A DNA stretch of 7,207 nt from Bacteroidia bacterium. GTDB taxonomy: Bacteria > Bacteroidota > Bacteroidia > B-17B0 > Aurantibacillaceae. Below the pieces are notes generated by a model, which was not told where the DNA came from, made no database searches, and saw only the letters and a list, made by a program, of their open reading frames with translations. The first letter of the stretch is position 1. Each line of letters begins with the position of its first letter. Where the stretch lies: contig JAOABO010000092.1 in the NCBI GenBank assembly GCA_026418315.1, positions 1-7,207 of the forward strand, read 5' to 3'. A program made the translations under genes and the position numbers. Of the stretch, positions 1 to 6,516 are shown piece after piece.

Positions 1-218
1 GGGTGATAAATACTGTCTATGATTATATATCTTAACTTTTTATCTTCAATAACTTTGACTGCCTCTTTAAGAGGCAAGTGTATCAGTTGAGGTGTGGCAA
101 TATATTCATTATGTTTGGTAAAAGTCTTTAAATATGCCGCAATTATCCATAAAAAAACAAAAACAGAAAAAACAGCCGCTATAAAATGATAAAGATAAAC
201 TTTTAATGATTTATTCAT
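1..218 (-). CDS. PASTA-domain membrane protein (N-terminal part, runs off the window)
   Basis: This is a partial gene: the ATG is at 218 and the frame stays open to base 1, giving 72 complete residues. A short cytoplasmic start (MNKSLKVYLYH) leads into one hydrophobic membrane segment at about residues 11-30 (core AAVFSVFVFLWIIAAYL). The region from about residue 37 resembles the start of a PASTA repeat: an entry motif ending in P (ATPQL), a helix LPLKEAVKVIEDKKL, then a strand RYIIIDSIYH. PASTA repeats bind peptidoglycan fragments or act as spacers in penicillin-binding proteins and Ser/Thr kinases. Bacteroidota carry stand-alone single-pass PASTA proteins without a kinase domain, and this start fits that form. 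The gene begins 14 bases after the bifunctional-nuclease stop, so it is probably the fourth gene of the etfBA unit. The PASTA call rests on about 35 residues. Confidence 0.72.
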   Translation of the reverse strand, partial: MNKSLKVYLYHFIAAVFSVFVFLWIIAAYLKTFTKHNEYIATPQLIHLPLKEAVKVIEDKKLRYIIIDSIYH

Positions 219-232
219 TAGGATAATGGAGT

Positions 233-862
233 TTATGACTTTCTTCTTTCTATTTCCTGATGAATTTTGGCTGCTAACTCATATTTTTCTTCACTAATAG
301 CTTTTTGTAATTGCTGCTGAAGTTCTTCCAAAGAGTATTTTCTTAATGCATCGGCAACATCTTCTGCACTTTTAGAAACCGTTTCAGATTCTTGTTCTTG
401 TTCATTATGAGATTGTATAGGAACTACATTATCATTTTCATCTACTGTATATCCGGCTTCCTTCAAAATAAATTCATAAACATATATTGGTGCATCAAAC
501 CTGACAGCAATGGCTATAGCATCACTGGTACGTGCGTCTATTTCGTGCTCTATATCGCCCGATAAGTCCGTGCATACTAATTTTGAATAAAAAACGCCTT
601 CAACAAGATTGTAAATTAAAACTTCTTTTACTGAAATATGAAATGCATCTGCAAAATTCTTAAATAAATCATGTGAAATAGGTCTTTGTATTTTAACTTT
701 TTCTAATGCTATGGCTATGGACTGGGCTTCAAAAACACCTATAACAACAGGTAACCTTCTGTTGCCATTCATTTCTTCCAGCAAGAGTAAGTAATTGTTA
801 GAGGTTTGATTACCATGTGCGGCAGAAATTCCAATGATTTTCATTAAAATTTTTTTCTCCAT
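233..862 (-). CDS. Bifunctional nuclease family protein (DUF151) with C-terminal UVR domain
   Basis: The 209-aa protein has two parts. Residues ~8-140 form a BFN/DUF151 domain, recognised by NGNRRLPVVIGVFEAQSIAIALE (residues 32-54, broken here as NGNRRLPVVIG and FEAQSIAIALE), by RPISHDLFKNF (60-70), by YNLVEGVFYSKLVC (84-97) and by the signature EIDARTSDAIAIAVRF (107-122). After an acidic, Gln/Glu-rich linker (~140-172) comes a UVR-type helical hairpin (~176-207, core ISEEKYELAAKIHQEI), the motif UvrB and ClpC-like proteins use for protein contacts. Family members have reported nuclease activity in plants; the bacterial role is poorly defined. The first ATG (862) is chosen because MEKKI aligns with the usual family start; Met7 (844) is the alternative. 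No clear ribosome binding site is present. The gene lies 42 bases after etfA with no promoter or terminator seen between them, so co-transcription is likely. Confidence 0.9.
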   Translation of the reverse strand: MEKKILMKIIGISAAHGNQTSNNYLLLLEEMNGNRRLPVVIGVFEAQSIAIALEKVKIQRPISHDLFKNFADAFHISVKEVLIYNLVEGVFYSKLVCTDLSGDIEHEIDARTSDAIAIAVRFDAPIYVYEFILKEAGYTVDENDNVVPIQSHNEQEQESETVSKSAEDVADALRKYSLEELQQQLQKAISEEKYELAAKIHQEIERRKS

Positions 863-904
863 GTTTAAATTTTCAAATAAGTAATTGTATATAATTCCTG
901 TTGA

Positions 905-1891
905 TTATTGATGATGAGTTTCCTTGAATTTTTTAATAGCTTCAGTTAGTTTAGGCACTACTTCAAATGCATCTCCTACAATTCCATAATCTGCTGCTTT
1001 GAAAAAGGGAGCGTCTTTATCTGTGTTAATCACTACAATTGTTTTACTACCGCTTACACCGGCTAAATGCTGGATAGCACCTGAAATACCTATAGCAATA
1101 TACAAATTAGGCCTGATGGTAAGCCCTGTTTGTCCAACATGTTCATGATGTGGCCTCCAATGAGAGTCAGCAACAGGTCTGGAGCAGGCAGTGGCTGCAC
1201 CCAGTGCTTTTGCCAGGTCCTCAATGATTCCCCAGTTTTCTGGTCCTTTTAATCCTCTTCCACCACTTACTACTAATTCTGCCTCTGGTAAAGGTATATT
1301 TCCTGCGGTGGTGTTTTTTTCTACTGACTTAATTTTTATTTTTGTTGGAAAAGTATCTTTTTCTTCAATATCAATAACTTCAGAAGAATGAGCGGAATTT
1401 AATTGTATTTGTATAGAATTTGGTAATAGAGTAATTATTTTTTTATCTCCACTTATACTAATGGTGGCTATAGCTTTACCGGAAAATACATTTTTTTTGA
1501 ATTTGTAAACATCGTTACTAATATCAGTTAATTGTATAACGCCAGAAACTATTCCACAATTCAGTAAACCCGCAAGATAAGAGGATACTGCTCTACCCTG
1601 CAAATCAAAAGGTAAAACAACATCTTTTATATTTTCAGAAAGCACATATTTTTTAATCAAACGGGCTGTCACTGAAAAATCAGCCATACCTTGTACTTCA
1701 TTGGTAATATTAATTATCTTATCAGCTCCCGCCTGAGTTAATTGTTGTTTGCTTTCATCATTTCCTTTGTATAAAAGAACAAGTACTTTACTATTATTTT
1801 TTGAAGCAATTTGCTTTGCAAAGTAAACTGATTCCAGTATTGATTTTTTCAATTTACTATTTGATGCATCTGAAAAAACAAGTATTGACAT
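905..1891 (-). CDS. etfA: Electron transfer flavoprotein subunit alpha
   Basis: At 328 aa this is normal length for EtfA/FixB. The N-terminal ~195 residues form the ETF alpha/beta Rossmann-like domain that packs on EtfB. The C-terminal FAD domain is complete: SGGRG (209-213), the CSRPVADSHW segment (236-245), VGQTG (252-256), the signature LYIAIGISGAIQHLAG (263-278) and INTDKDAPFF (288-297), ending in DYGIVGDAFEVVPKL. FAD bound here accepts electrons from acyl-CoA and similar dehydrogenases in the cytoplasm and passes them to ETF:quinone oxidoreductase; those partners are not in this window. The gene follows etfB after 23 bases, the normal order, and the subunits are an obligate heterodimer. 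The ATG at 1891 gives the expected beta-strand start MSILVFSDAS. No motif is damaged. Confidence 0.97.
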   Translation of the reverse strand: MSILVFSDASNSKLKKSILESVYFAKQIASKNNSKVLVLLYKGNDESKQQLTQAGADKIINITNEVQGMADFSVTARLIKKYVLSENIKDVVLPFDLQGRAVSSYLAGLLNCGIVSGVIQLTDISNDVYKFKKNVFSGKAIATISISGDKKIITLLPNSIQIQLNSAHSSEVIDIEEKDTFPTKIKIKSVEKNTTAGNIPLPEAELVVSGGRGLKGPENWGIIEDLAKALGAATACSRPVADSHWRPHHEHVGQTGLTIRPNLYIAIGISGAIQHLAGVSGSKTIVVINTDKDAPFFKAADYGIVGDAFEVVPKLTEAIKKFKETHHQ

Positions 1892-1914
1892 AATATTTTA
1901 ATTTTTATATTTGC

Positions 1915-2658
1915 TTAAATTACTTTAGCTTCAGTATGAAGTAAATTAACTAATTCTTCCACATTGTTGGGGTCAATAAATTTACATGCTACCCTACCCT
2001 GAGATAGTTCAAAAGATTCATATTGAACAGGTGTATTTACAGGATAAGCAGGTATAACATTTAATGGCTTTGTACGGGCAGCCATTATTCCTTTCATGTT
2101 AGGTATTCGTTGTTCAGCCATGCCTTTATTAGCACTTATTACTGCTGGCAACGAACATTCTACCACCTGATAACCGCCTTCTATATCTTGATGAGCTGTA
2201 ATTATATTTCCACTTACTTCTAACTTATTGACACTTGAAATAAAAGGATAATCTAATAAACCTGCTAAAATTCCAGCAGTAATTCCACCATTGTAACTAA
2301 TGGTTTCTTTGCCAAGTAATATAAGGTCGTAAGGGTTATTTTTTACAAACTGTGCCAGTTGCTGTGCAACAAAGTAGGCATCGGTAGGTTCAGTATCAAT
2401 TCTAAAACTATCATCGGCCCCAAGCGCTAATGCCTTACGAATAGTAGCATCAGCATCAGATAATCCAACGTGAATTACAGAAACTTTTTCAGCTAAACCT
2501 GCTTCCTTGATTTCAAGAGCTCTTACTAATGCATACCACTCGTCATACGGGTTAACGATAAACTGAACACCAGTTGCATTAAATTTGGTATTGTTATCTG
2601 TAAAAGATATTTTGGCGGTAGTGTCAGGAACTTGTGCTATTGCAACTAAAATTTTCAT
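1915..2658 (-). CDS. etfB: Electron transfer flavoprotein subunit beta
   Basis: The 247-aa protein matches EtfB/FixA over its length. It begins MKILVAIAQVPDTTAKI, has the nucleotide-site motif FIVNPYDEWYALVRALE (33-49), ALALGADDSFRID (76-88) and DLILLGKETISYNGG (111-125), and ends with the family signature around IEGGYQVVECSLPAVISANKG (159-179, split as IEGGYQVVE and CSLPAVISANKG) followed by RIPNMKGIMAARTKPL (184-199). The C-terminus (NLLHTEAKVI) is characteristic of Bacteroidota EtfB. In classical ETFs this subunit binds structural AMP and contacts the partner dehydrogenase, while the redox FAD sits on EtfA. It is the first gene of the etfB-etfA-BFN-PASTA unit and has its own promoter-like element upstream. 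It is probably expressed as a housekeeping gene for fatty-acid and amino-acid oxidation; that role is inferred from the family. Confidence 0.97.
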   Translation of the reverse strand: MKILVAIAQVPDTTAKISFTDNNTKFNATGVQFIVNPYDEWYALVRALEIKEAGLAEKVSVIHVGLSDADATIRKALALGADDSFRIDTEPTDAYFVAQQLAQFVKNNPYDLILLGKETISYNGGITAGILAGLLDYPFISSVNKLEVSGNIITAHQDIEGGYQVVECSLPAVISANKGMAEQRIPNMKGIMAARTKPLNVIPAYPVNTPVQYESFELSQGRVACKFIDPNNVEELVNLLHTEAKVI

Positions 2659-2694
2659 AAGAACAATTTAAGATTTCTTTAAAATTTTGAGGCA

Positions 2695-2702
2695 CAAAGG
2701 TA
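2695..2702 (-). promoter_or_regulatory. Bacteroidota-type -7 promoter element for etfBA
   Basis: Read on the minus strand, TACCTTTG matches the Bacteroidota housekeeping -7 consensus TAnnTTTG exactly. It lies 36 bases before the etfB ATG and downstream of the terminator of the preceding gene, where a promoter for the etf unit is needed. At the expected -33 position (about 20 bases further up) I see only a T-rich tract and no clean TTTG, so the -33 half is weak. Confidence 0.6.
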
Positions 2703-2767
2703 AGAAAAAAAATACAGTATTTATTGAAAAAACTTTATTGTACAAAAGTTTATATTTAGTATTATTA

Positions 2768-2802
2768 AATGAAAAAGCCACCGAATAGGTGGCTTTTTCA
2801 TT
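2768..2802 (-). terminator. Intrinsic terminator after the T9SS Asp-box gene
   Basis: This is a perfect inverted repeat with a 15-bp stem (2768-2782 pairing with 2788-2802) and a 5-base loop. On the minus strand the GC core GCCACC and GGTGGC flank the loop TATTC and run into TTTTTCATT. It begins 14 bases after the stop codon at 2817. The A and T flanks are symmetric, so it could also work on the plus strand, but no plus-strand gene leads into it. Confidence 0.92.
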
Positions 2803-2816
2803 GATTTGACATCTGA

Positions 2817-4211
2817 TTATTGAATATTTATTTTGCTAATAAATACTTCATTATCTACATTCATTTTAATCACGTAAATTCCTGCAGGAACGTTTAGGTG
2901 AAGTTGATGGTTAGCCGCAGGGTATAAATTAGTAATGTTTTCTTCATACACAATTTGTCCGATGGTATTAATAATTTGTAAAGTCATTCCTTTTTTGGCA
3001 AGTGGTAATTTAATATTAATTTCGCCTTTGGAAGGATTAGGATACACATCTAAATTTTTTGGAATAGCTGTAACTGTGTTAAATCCTAATGGTGAGCCTG
3101 AATATTTATAAATTCCGCCGTTTGTCATTACCTGATCTTCGAAACCACCAGCCCATCCATTTTGATTATCAACAAAATCAATAGCCAAATATTGAACATT
3201 AGAACCACCCCAACTGTTCCATGTTGTTCCATGATTAGTGGAGTAAGATATAACTTGATTGCCTGTTCCTGCGCCAACAGATGCAAACCATGTAGTACCT
3301 GGTATCGCACAAATATCATTTTTACCTAAATTTGGATCTAAAGGAGTAATTTGCGTCCAAGAGACTCCCCCATTAGTTGTTTTAAATAAATAATAATTAA
3401 CCGTTGAACCACTTACTAAATAGCCTAAAGCAAGACCATTCAGAGTATCTGTAAAAGCTAAGTCAGTAACATAGAGATTAGTAGGAGCACCTGTTAATAC
3501 CGATACACTCCATGTTTGTCCTGCATTTTTTGTATAAAATACTCTTCTTTTATTAGTTCCAAACCACATGTGTTTAGCATCACCATCTACCTTTGTATAG
3601 GAATTAGTTAATCCATATTCTCCACTCAATGGTGCAGGAATGTTGGAACCAGGAACCATAGTCCAAGTAGCACCAGCATCATTCGTTAAGTATATTTCAT
3701 GCTTTCCGCCATTAGAAGTTATTGGGTCTCCCATTGCAATACCTACACTAGGGGTAAGAAAACATACTACATTGGCAAAAGATTGTCCTGCTACCTGAAA
3801 CATGGTAGAGTCACTACCTTGTTGCCATGTATTTCCACCATCTTTTGTGTAATACAACACACCTCTATCTTGTGATGCTTTCATATAGGCAGATACCCAT
3901 GCTATAGTATCATTCACGCCTTCTATGTTGGAGATAATGTAGGTGTTGGTATCTGCAAACACGTTACCGTTATTCCAAGTATTTCCACCGTCAATAGTGC
4001 GAGCAAAAAAGTTGTAGGCAAGTCCTGGCGCAAATCCATCATAACCAGTACACCAAACAACATTTTGGTTGACGGCATCCATATATCTTACTCCTCCTGA
4101 CACCACTGGCCACATGGGGTTTTGAATGATACTCCAAAAAGGAGATGTTGTTTGAGCTAGGGCTAAAGCACTAATGCCCGCCGAAATAATAGTTAAGAGA
4201 TGTTTTTTCAT
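2817..4211 (-). CDS. T9SS-secreted Asp-box (BNR/Ycf48-like) beta-propeller protein
   Basis: The 464-aa protein begins with a Sec signal peptide (MKKHLLTIISAGISALALA, likely cut before Gln20). It then has six evenly spaced Asp-box/BNR repeats: TIDGGNTW (72-79), TKDGGNTW (122-129), TNDAGATW (176-183), TKNAGQTW (227-234), TTNGGVSW (278-285) and STNHGTTW (324-331). The ~46-54 residue spacing matches blades of a sialidase/Ycf48/sortilin-type beta-propeller. Residues ~387-464 are a type A T9SS C-terminal sorting domain, opening with LDVYPNPSKGEINI and ending PAGIYVIKMNVDNEVFISKI, which sends the protein across the outer membrane for surface attachment or release. No sialidase catalytic residues can be assigned, so the fold is safer than any enzyme call. 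The gene has its own -7 element and terminator and looks monocistronic. The substrate or ligand is unknown. Confidence 0.9.
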   Translation of the reverse strand: MKKHLLTIISAGISALALAQTTSPFWSIIQNPMWPVVSGGVRYMDAVNQNVVWCTGYDGFAPGLAYNFFARTIDGGNTWNNGNVFADTNTYIISNIEGVNDTIAWVSAYMKASQDRGVLYYTKDGGNTWQQGSDSTMFQVAGQSFANVVCFLTPSVGIAMGDPITSNGGKHEIYLTNDAGATWTMVPGSNIPAPLSGEYGLTNSYTKVDGDAKHMWFGTNKRRVFYTKNAGQTWSVSVLTGAPTNLYVTDLAFTDTLNGLALGYLVSGSTVNYYLFKTTNGGVSWTQITPLDPNLGKNDICAIPGTTWFASVGAGTGNQVISYSTNHGTTWNSWGGSNVQYLAIDFVDNQNGWAGGFEDQVMTNGGIYKYSGSPLGFNTVTAIPKNLDVYPNPSKGEINIKLPLAKKGMTLQIINTIGQIVYEENITNLYPAANHQLHLNVPAGIYVIKMNVDNEVFISKINIQ

Positions 4212-4234
4212 AATCTTTATTTTTAATTTTTATG

Positions 4235-4242
4235 CAAATTTA
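4235..4242 (-). promoter_or_regulatory. Bacteroidota-type -7 promoter element for the T9SS Asp-box gene
   Basis: On the minus strand TAAATTTG matches TAnnTTTG exactly, 23 bases before the ATG at 4211. That leaves a short, A-rich 5' leader with no Shine-Dalgarno sequence. The -33 position falls at about 4263-4266, on the T tract of the rpmF terminator, and offers only TTTT. The position just after a terminator supports the call; the -33 half does not. Confidence 0.5.
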
Positions 4243-4263
4243 CATTAAATTTTTTAAAAATAA

Positions 4264-4291
4264 AAAAAGCAGTTTGATAAAACTGCTTTTT
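4264..4291 (-). terminator. Intrinsic terminator after rpmF
   Basis: This is a perfect 12-bp stem (4264-4275 pairing with 4280-4291) with a 4-base loop. On the minus strand it reads AAAAAGCAGTTT, loop TATC, then AAACTGCTTTTT, followed by further T residues. It starts 11 bases after the rpmF stop at 4303 and closes the sigma-yceD-rpmF unit. Confidence 0.9.
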
Positions 4292-4302
4292 AATTGTCAT
4301 TT

Positions 4303-4482
4303 TTATTTTTCCATTACAACTTTACCCTTGTAATAGAGCTTATTATCCATCCAGTAAGCACGATGATAAATATGTGCCTCTCCGGTTACAGGATCTGTAG
4401 CAATGGTAAATTGTGGCGCTTTGTAAGTAGATCTTCTTTTATCTCTTCTTGATTTTGACATTTTTCGTTTAGGATTTGGCAT
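4303..4482 (-). CDS. rpmF: 50S ribosomal protein L32
   Basis: The 59-residue frame starts MPNPKRKMSKSRRDKRRS and continues through TGEAHIYHRAYW to a C-terminus YYKGKVVMEK, the full-length L32 pattern: a basic N-terminal arm, a short core and a conserved basic end. L32 belongs to the large ribosomal subunit. The protein contains no cysteine, so it is the zinc-independent (C-minus) form; the zinc-ribbon positions around residues 28-45 are replaced by residues such as Thr, Asp and His. The ATG at 4482 is the only sensible start and gives the canonical MxxPKRK beginning. It lies 13 bases after the yceD stop, the conserved yceD-rpmF pairing, and a terminator follows 11 bases after its stop, so plsX/fabH do not continue the operon here. 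Confidence 0.97.
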   Translation of the reverse strand: MPNPKRKMSKSRRDKRRSTYKAPQFTIATDPVTGEAHIYHRAYWMDNKLYYKGKVVMEK

Positions 4483-4495
4483 AGTGGTATAATTT

Positions 4496-5026
4496 TTAAG
4501 GTTTGAATTTGTTTTTTAAAAGTTCGGCAAATGTAGAGAATTTATTTTTTTCTGACAAATTCTGATTAATTTTACCTAAAATTTCATCATCACACTTTAC
4601 GTTTTCAAACACTTCACATGGTACTATTTTATATGGGAGTGCTAATGAAATAGTTTCATAAATGTATTGAGAAAAGTTAATTTTATTATCATTTTCTTCT
4701 ACCATTAATATTTCATCAGTAGAACTTTCAGGATTTCCTTTTTCAATCAACAAAACATTTTCTGTATGAACGGGATATAAATATGGTATCAGGCATTTAT
4801 CGCAGTGTACTGAAATATTTCCGGTAAGTTTTACTTTAGCTTGTATAGAATGGTTATATTTGATAAGAGTGATATGGACGTTGATATTCATGGTATTTTC
4901 AAAGGATTCAAGAGAATATTGTTGCATAAATTGGTTATCTACGTCAAATTCAAACTCGTGCTCTCCTGATGAAAGGCCGCCGTATTCTATAATGTATTCT
5001 ATTTTTTGATGTTGCTGCTGTTTCAT
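4496..5026 (-). CDS. yceD: YceD/DUF177 family protein (23S rRNA accumulation protein)
   Basis: The 176-aa protein shows the DUF177 layout: an N-terminal beta region including SSGEHEFEFDVDNQF (19-33), then VKLTGNISVHCDKCLIPY (65-82) with the family's CxxC pair (Cys75, Cys78), an acidic stretch (~98-116), and INFSQYIYETISLALPYKIVPC (116-137, split here as INFSQYIYETI and SLALPYKIVPC), with Cys137 and Cys145 as a possible second half of a metal site. The C-terminal GKINQ...FSTFAELLKNKF matches the usual end. In E. coli and plants this family is needed for normal 23S rRNA levels; the biochemical mechanism is unsettled. Overall identity to characterised members looks low, and the call rests on the CxxC motif, the length and above all the position directly before rpmF (13 bases). 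It starts 19 bases after the preceding gene, in an AT-only leader made of TTTAA-like units. Confidence 0.88.
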   Translation of the reverse strand: MKQQQHQKIEYIIEYGGLSSGEHEFEFDVDNQFMQQYSLESFENTMNINVHITLIKYNHSIQAKVKLTGNISVHCDKCLIPYLYPVHTENVLLIEKGNPESSTDEILMVEENDNKINFSQYIYETISLALPYKIVPCEVFENVKCDDEILGKINQNLSEKNKFSTFAELLKNKFKP

Positions 5027-5045
5027 AGGATTTAATTTAATTTAA

Positions 5046-5696
5046 TTAATTAAATAGTATATTTTTAATGGGTTGTGGATATTGGTTTTTCAGTGTAAAA
5101 TAAGTGATGTAGCCAAGCAGTAAACCAGATGCTCCACCAATGATGGAATATATTTTTCTTTTGCTTCGGGCTACCTTTTGATACCCTAAAATATAGGCAT
5201 CATGCTGTAGGAGTTCTGGATTAGAGATTGATTGATGGCGAATTTTTATTTTAGTAATATCTGAAATTAAATAAAAGCCAATTGGTAAGGCAGGAGCTAC
5301 ATACATTCCTGTCATACCTGCGGCTAAACCTATGGTGCCAGCTAATATCATGGTAGTCATTGGTTTAAATCCTTTTTGTGCGTCTCTTTCGCCTTGTGTA
5401 AAGTGCCACATTTCTTCTCGGGTAAACCAATCGCCTCTGGATGTATCTTGTGAATAATAATAAAAATATGTTCCGTCTTTGTATCGGATACAAAATATAT
5501 CGTCTTTTTCAAAATTACGAATTTTGTCTGGTTGAGATGAATTGGGTATTTTATAGGTTACTAAAGCAAAAGAGGTATCTATGATCTTACTGCCTAATTT
5601 TTGGCCATTCATTAGATAAATACTATCCAATGCGGTGGTTTGTGCAATCGAAAAACAACCCATCAATATCAAACAGATACAAAAAAACAAACGCAT
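5046..5696 (-). CDS. Exported membrane-associated protein of unknown function
   Basis: I do not recognise a characterised family. The 216-aa product has a signal peptide (residues 1-18, MRLFFCICLILMGCFSIA) with a probable signal peptidase I cut before Gln19. A lipoprotein cut at Cys14 is less likely because LMGC departs from the usual lipobox. Residues ~24-82 look like the small beta domain common in Bacteroidota envelope proteins (DSIYLMNGQKLGSKIID, then a region ending DDIFCIRYKDGTYFYYY). Next come a polar stretch with GERDAQKGFKP (102-112), a Gly/Ala-rich hydrophobic segment (~113-145), a basic loop with ILGYQKVARSKRK (169-181), and a second glycine-rich hydrophobic segment (~183-201). The two segments suggest a membrane hairpin. 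It sits between the ECF sigma gene (51 bases) and yceD (19 bases). It could be a sigma-linked envelope factor, but no anti-sigma domain is visible. Confidence 0.75.
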   Translation of the reverse strand: MRLFFCICLILMGCFSIAQTTALDSIYLMNGQKLGSKIIDTSFALVTYKIPNSSQPDKIRNFEKDDIFCIRYKDGTYFYYYSQDTSRGDWFTREEMWHFTQGERDAQKGFKPMTTMILAGTIGLAAGMTGMYVAPALPIGFYLISDITKIKIRHQSISNPELLQHDAYILGYQKVARSKRKIYSIIGGASGLLLGYITYFTLKNQYPQPIKNILFN

Positions 5697-5747
5697 ATTT
5701 TTTCAGCAAATTAAATAAAAATAAACTTATTAAATTAAATTTGGAAT

Positions 5748-6395
5748 TTAACCACAAAGCAGTTGTTTGTTTAATGATTTTTCTTTTATCATTTTTTCAA
5801 GATTAATGAGTGCATAACGCATTCTGCCAAGGGATGTATTAATGGAAACATTACTGAATTGAGCTATTTCTTTAAAGCTTAAATCATAATACATTCTGAG
5901 TATGAGCACTTCTTTTTGCTCTGCTGGCAATTGATTAATGAGTTGTTTAATCAATTCTTTGTTTTGTTGTTTTATTTCAGCATTCATTAAATTGGTAGAA
6001 ATATCTGTGTCTTTAATGCTTTCGTGTCTTAGTATATCAAAAACATTAATTTCTTCATTATCATCATTGGTTATGTGTGAAATGTATTTTTTGTTTTTGT
6101 GTGTGCGATAGTAATCTATCACATAATTTTTTGCAATTTGCAAAAACCATGAATAAAACTTTCCTTTATCTATATACTTTTTTTGCCGTAAACTGATCAG
6201 TGCCTTGCATACTATATCCTGATAAATATCTTCAGTAGTTTCTTTAGACTTGACATAGTTGTATATATGAAAACAGATTTTTGATTTGTATCTTAAAAAC
6301 AAAGCTGCAATGGCATTTTGGTTGCCGCTATAAAAAAGATGCAGTAATTCAACATCTGTTTTCTTTTTTAATTCTGAAAATGGAATAAACATCAT
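5748..6395 (-). CDS. ECF-type RNA polymerase sigma factor (sigma-70 family)
   Basis: The 215-aa protein has region 2 at ~31-98, including LRYKSKICFHIYNYVKS (34-50), the -10 recognition helix area TTEDIYQDIVCKAL (53-66) and GKFYSWFLQIAKNYVIDYYR (78-97). A charged linker (~99-140) follows, then region 4 at ~150-203 with LPAEQKEVLILRMYYDLSFKEIAQ (156-179, split as LPAEQKEVLILRMYY and DLSFKEIAQ) and recognition helix NVSINTSLGRMRYALINLE (182-200). The SINTxLGRMRYAL version marks a sigma-factor group widespread in Bacteroidota. It lacks region 3, as ECF factors do. Two ATGs are adjacent (6395 and 6392); AAAGGG just upstream is better spaced for the second, which would drop one Met. A good promoter lies upstream. 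No anti-sigma gene is recognised on either side, so control is unclear. Confidence 0.95.
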   Translation of the reverse strand: MMFIPFSELKKKTDVELLHLFYSGNQNAIAALFLRYKSKICFHIYNYVKSKETTEDIYQDIVCKALISLRQKKYIDKGKFYSWFLQIAKNYVIDYYRTHKNKKYISHITNDDNEEINVFDILRHESIKDTDISTNLMNAEIKQQNKELIKQLINQLPAEQKEVLILRMYYDLSFKEIAQFSNVSINTSLGRMRYALINLEKMIKEKSLNKQLLCG

Positions 6396-6473
6396 ACCCT
6401 TTGATTAATTTAAGTGGATTAAGAGTGGGTAGATGTTTAGCGATACAAATAAATTTAGAATTGATTTACGCTG

Positions 6474-6505
6474 CAAATTTAAGGAATAAAATTAAATTAA
6501 ACAAA
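6474..6505 (-). promoter_or_regulatory. Bacteroidota-type promoter for the sigma factor unit
   Basis: On the minus strand a -33 TTTG (6505-6502) is followed by a 20-base spacer and then a -7 TAAATTTG (6481-6474). Both halves match the Bacteroidota consensus TTTG / TAnnTTTG with normal spacing. Transcription would start near 6468, giving a leader of about 70 bases before the sigma gene ATG. The -33 box lies only 11 bases beyond the stop of the TPR lipoprotein gene, and I see no terminator in between, so some readthrough from upstream is possible. Confidence 0.72.
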
Positions 6506-6516
6506 TTTTTCTAAAT

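Noticed and set aside
863..904. Possible promoter between etfA and the bifunctional nuclease gene (TACTTATTTG on the minus strand)
   Set aside because: The TA and TTTG are four bases apart instead of two, and no -33 TTTG is seen at the right distance.
1191..1391. A 66-codon open frame on the plus strand inside etfA
   Set aside because: It lies antisense within a fully conserved etfA FAD-domain region, and its product has no recognisable features. It is a by-product of the etfA codons.
3128..3319. A 63-codon minus-strand frame inside the Asp-box protein gene
   Set aside because: It overlaps the well-supported 464-aa gene in another frame and covers two of its regular regions. Its product is a low-complexity hydrophobic sequence with no start signal.
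5027..5055. TTTAA-type tandem units and a TTTAATTAATTAAA palindrome before yceD
   Set aside because: These are short A/T-only runs, common in the intergenic DNA of this window. Nothing separates them from base composition, and part of the palindrome is the preceding gene's stop region.
5652..5696. Possible lipobox (LMGC, Cys14) in the 216-aa exported protein
   Set aside because: Met at the -2 position is atypical, and a standard signal peptidase I site (SIA before Gln19) follows directly, so a lipoprotein call is not supported.
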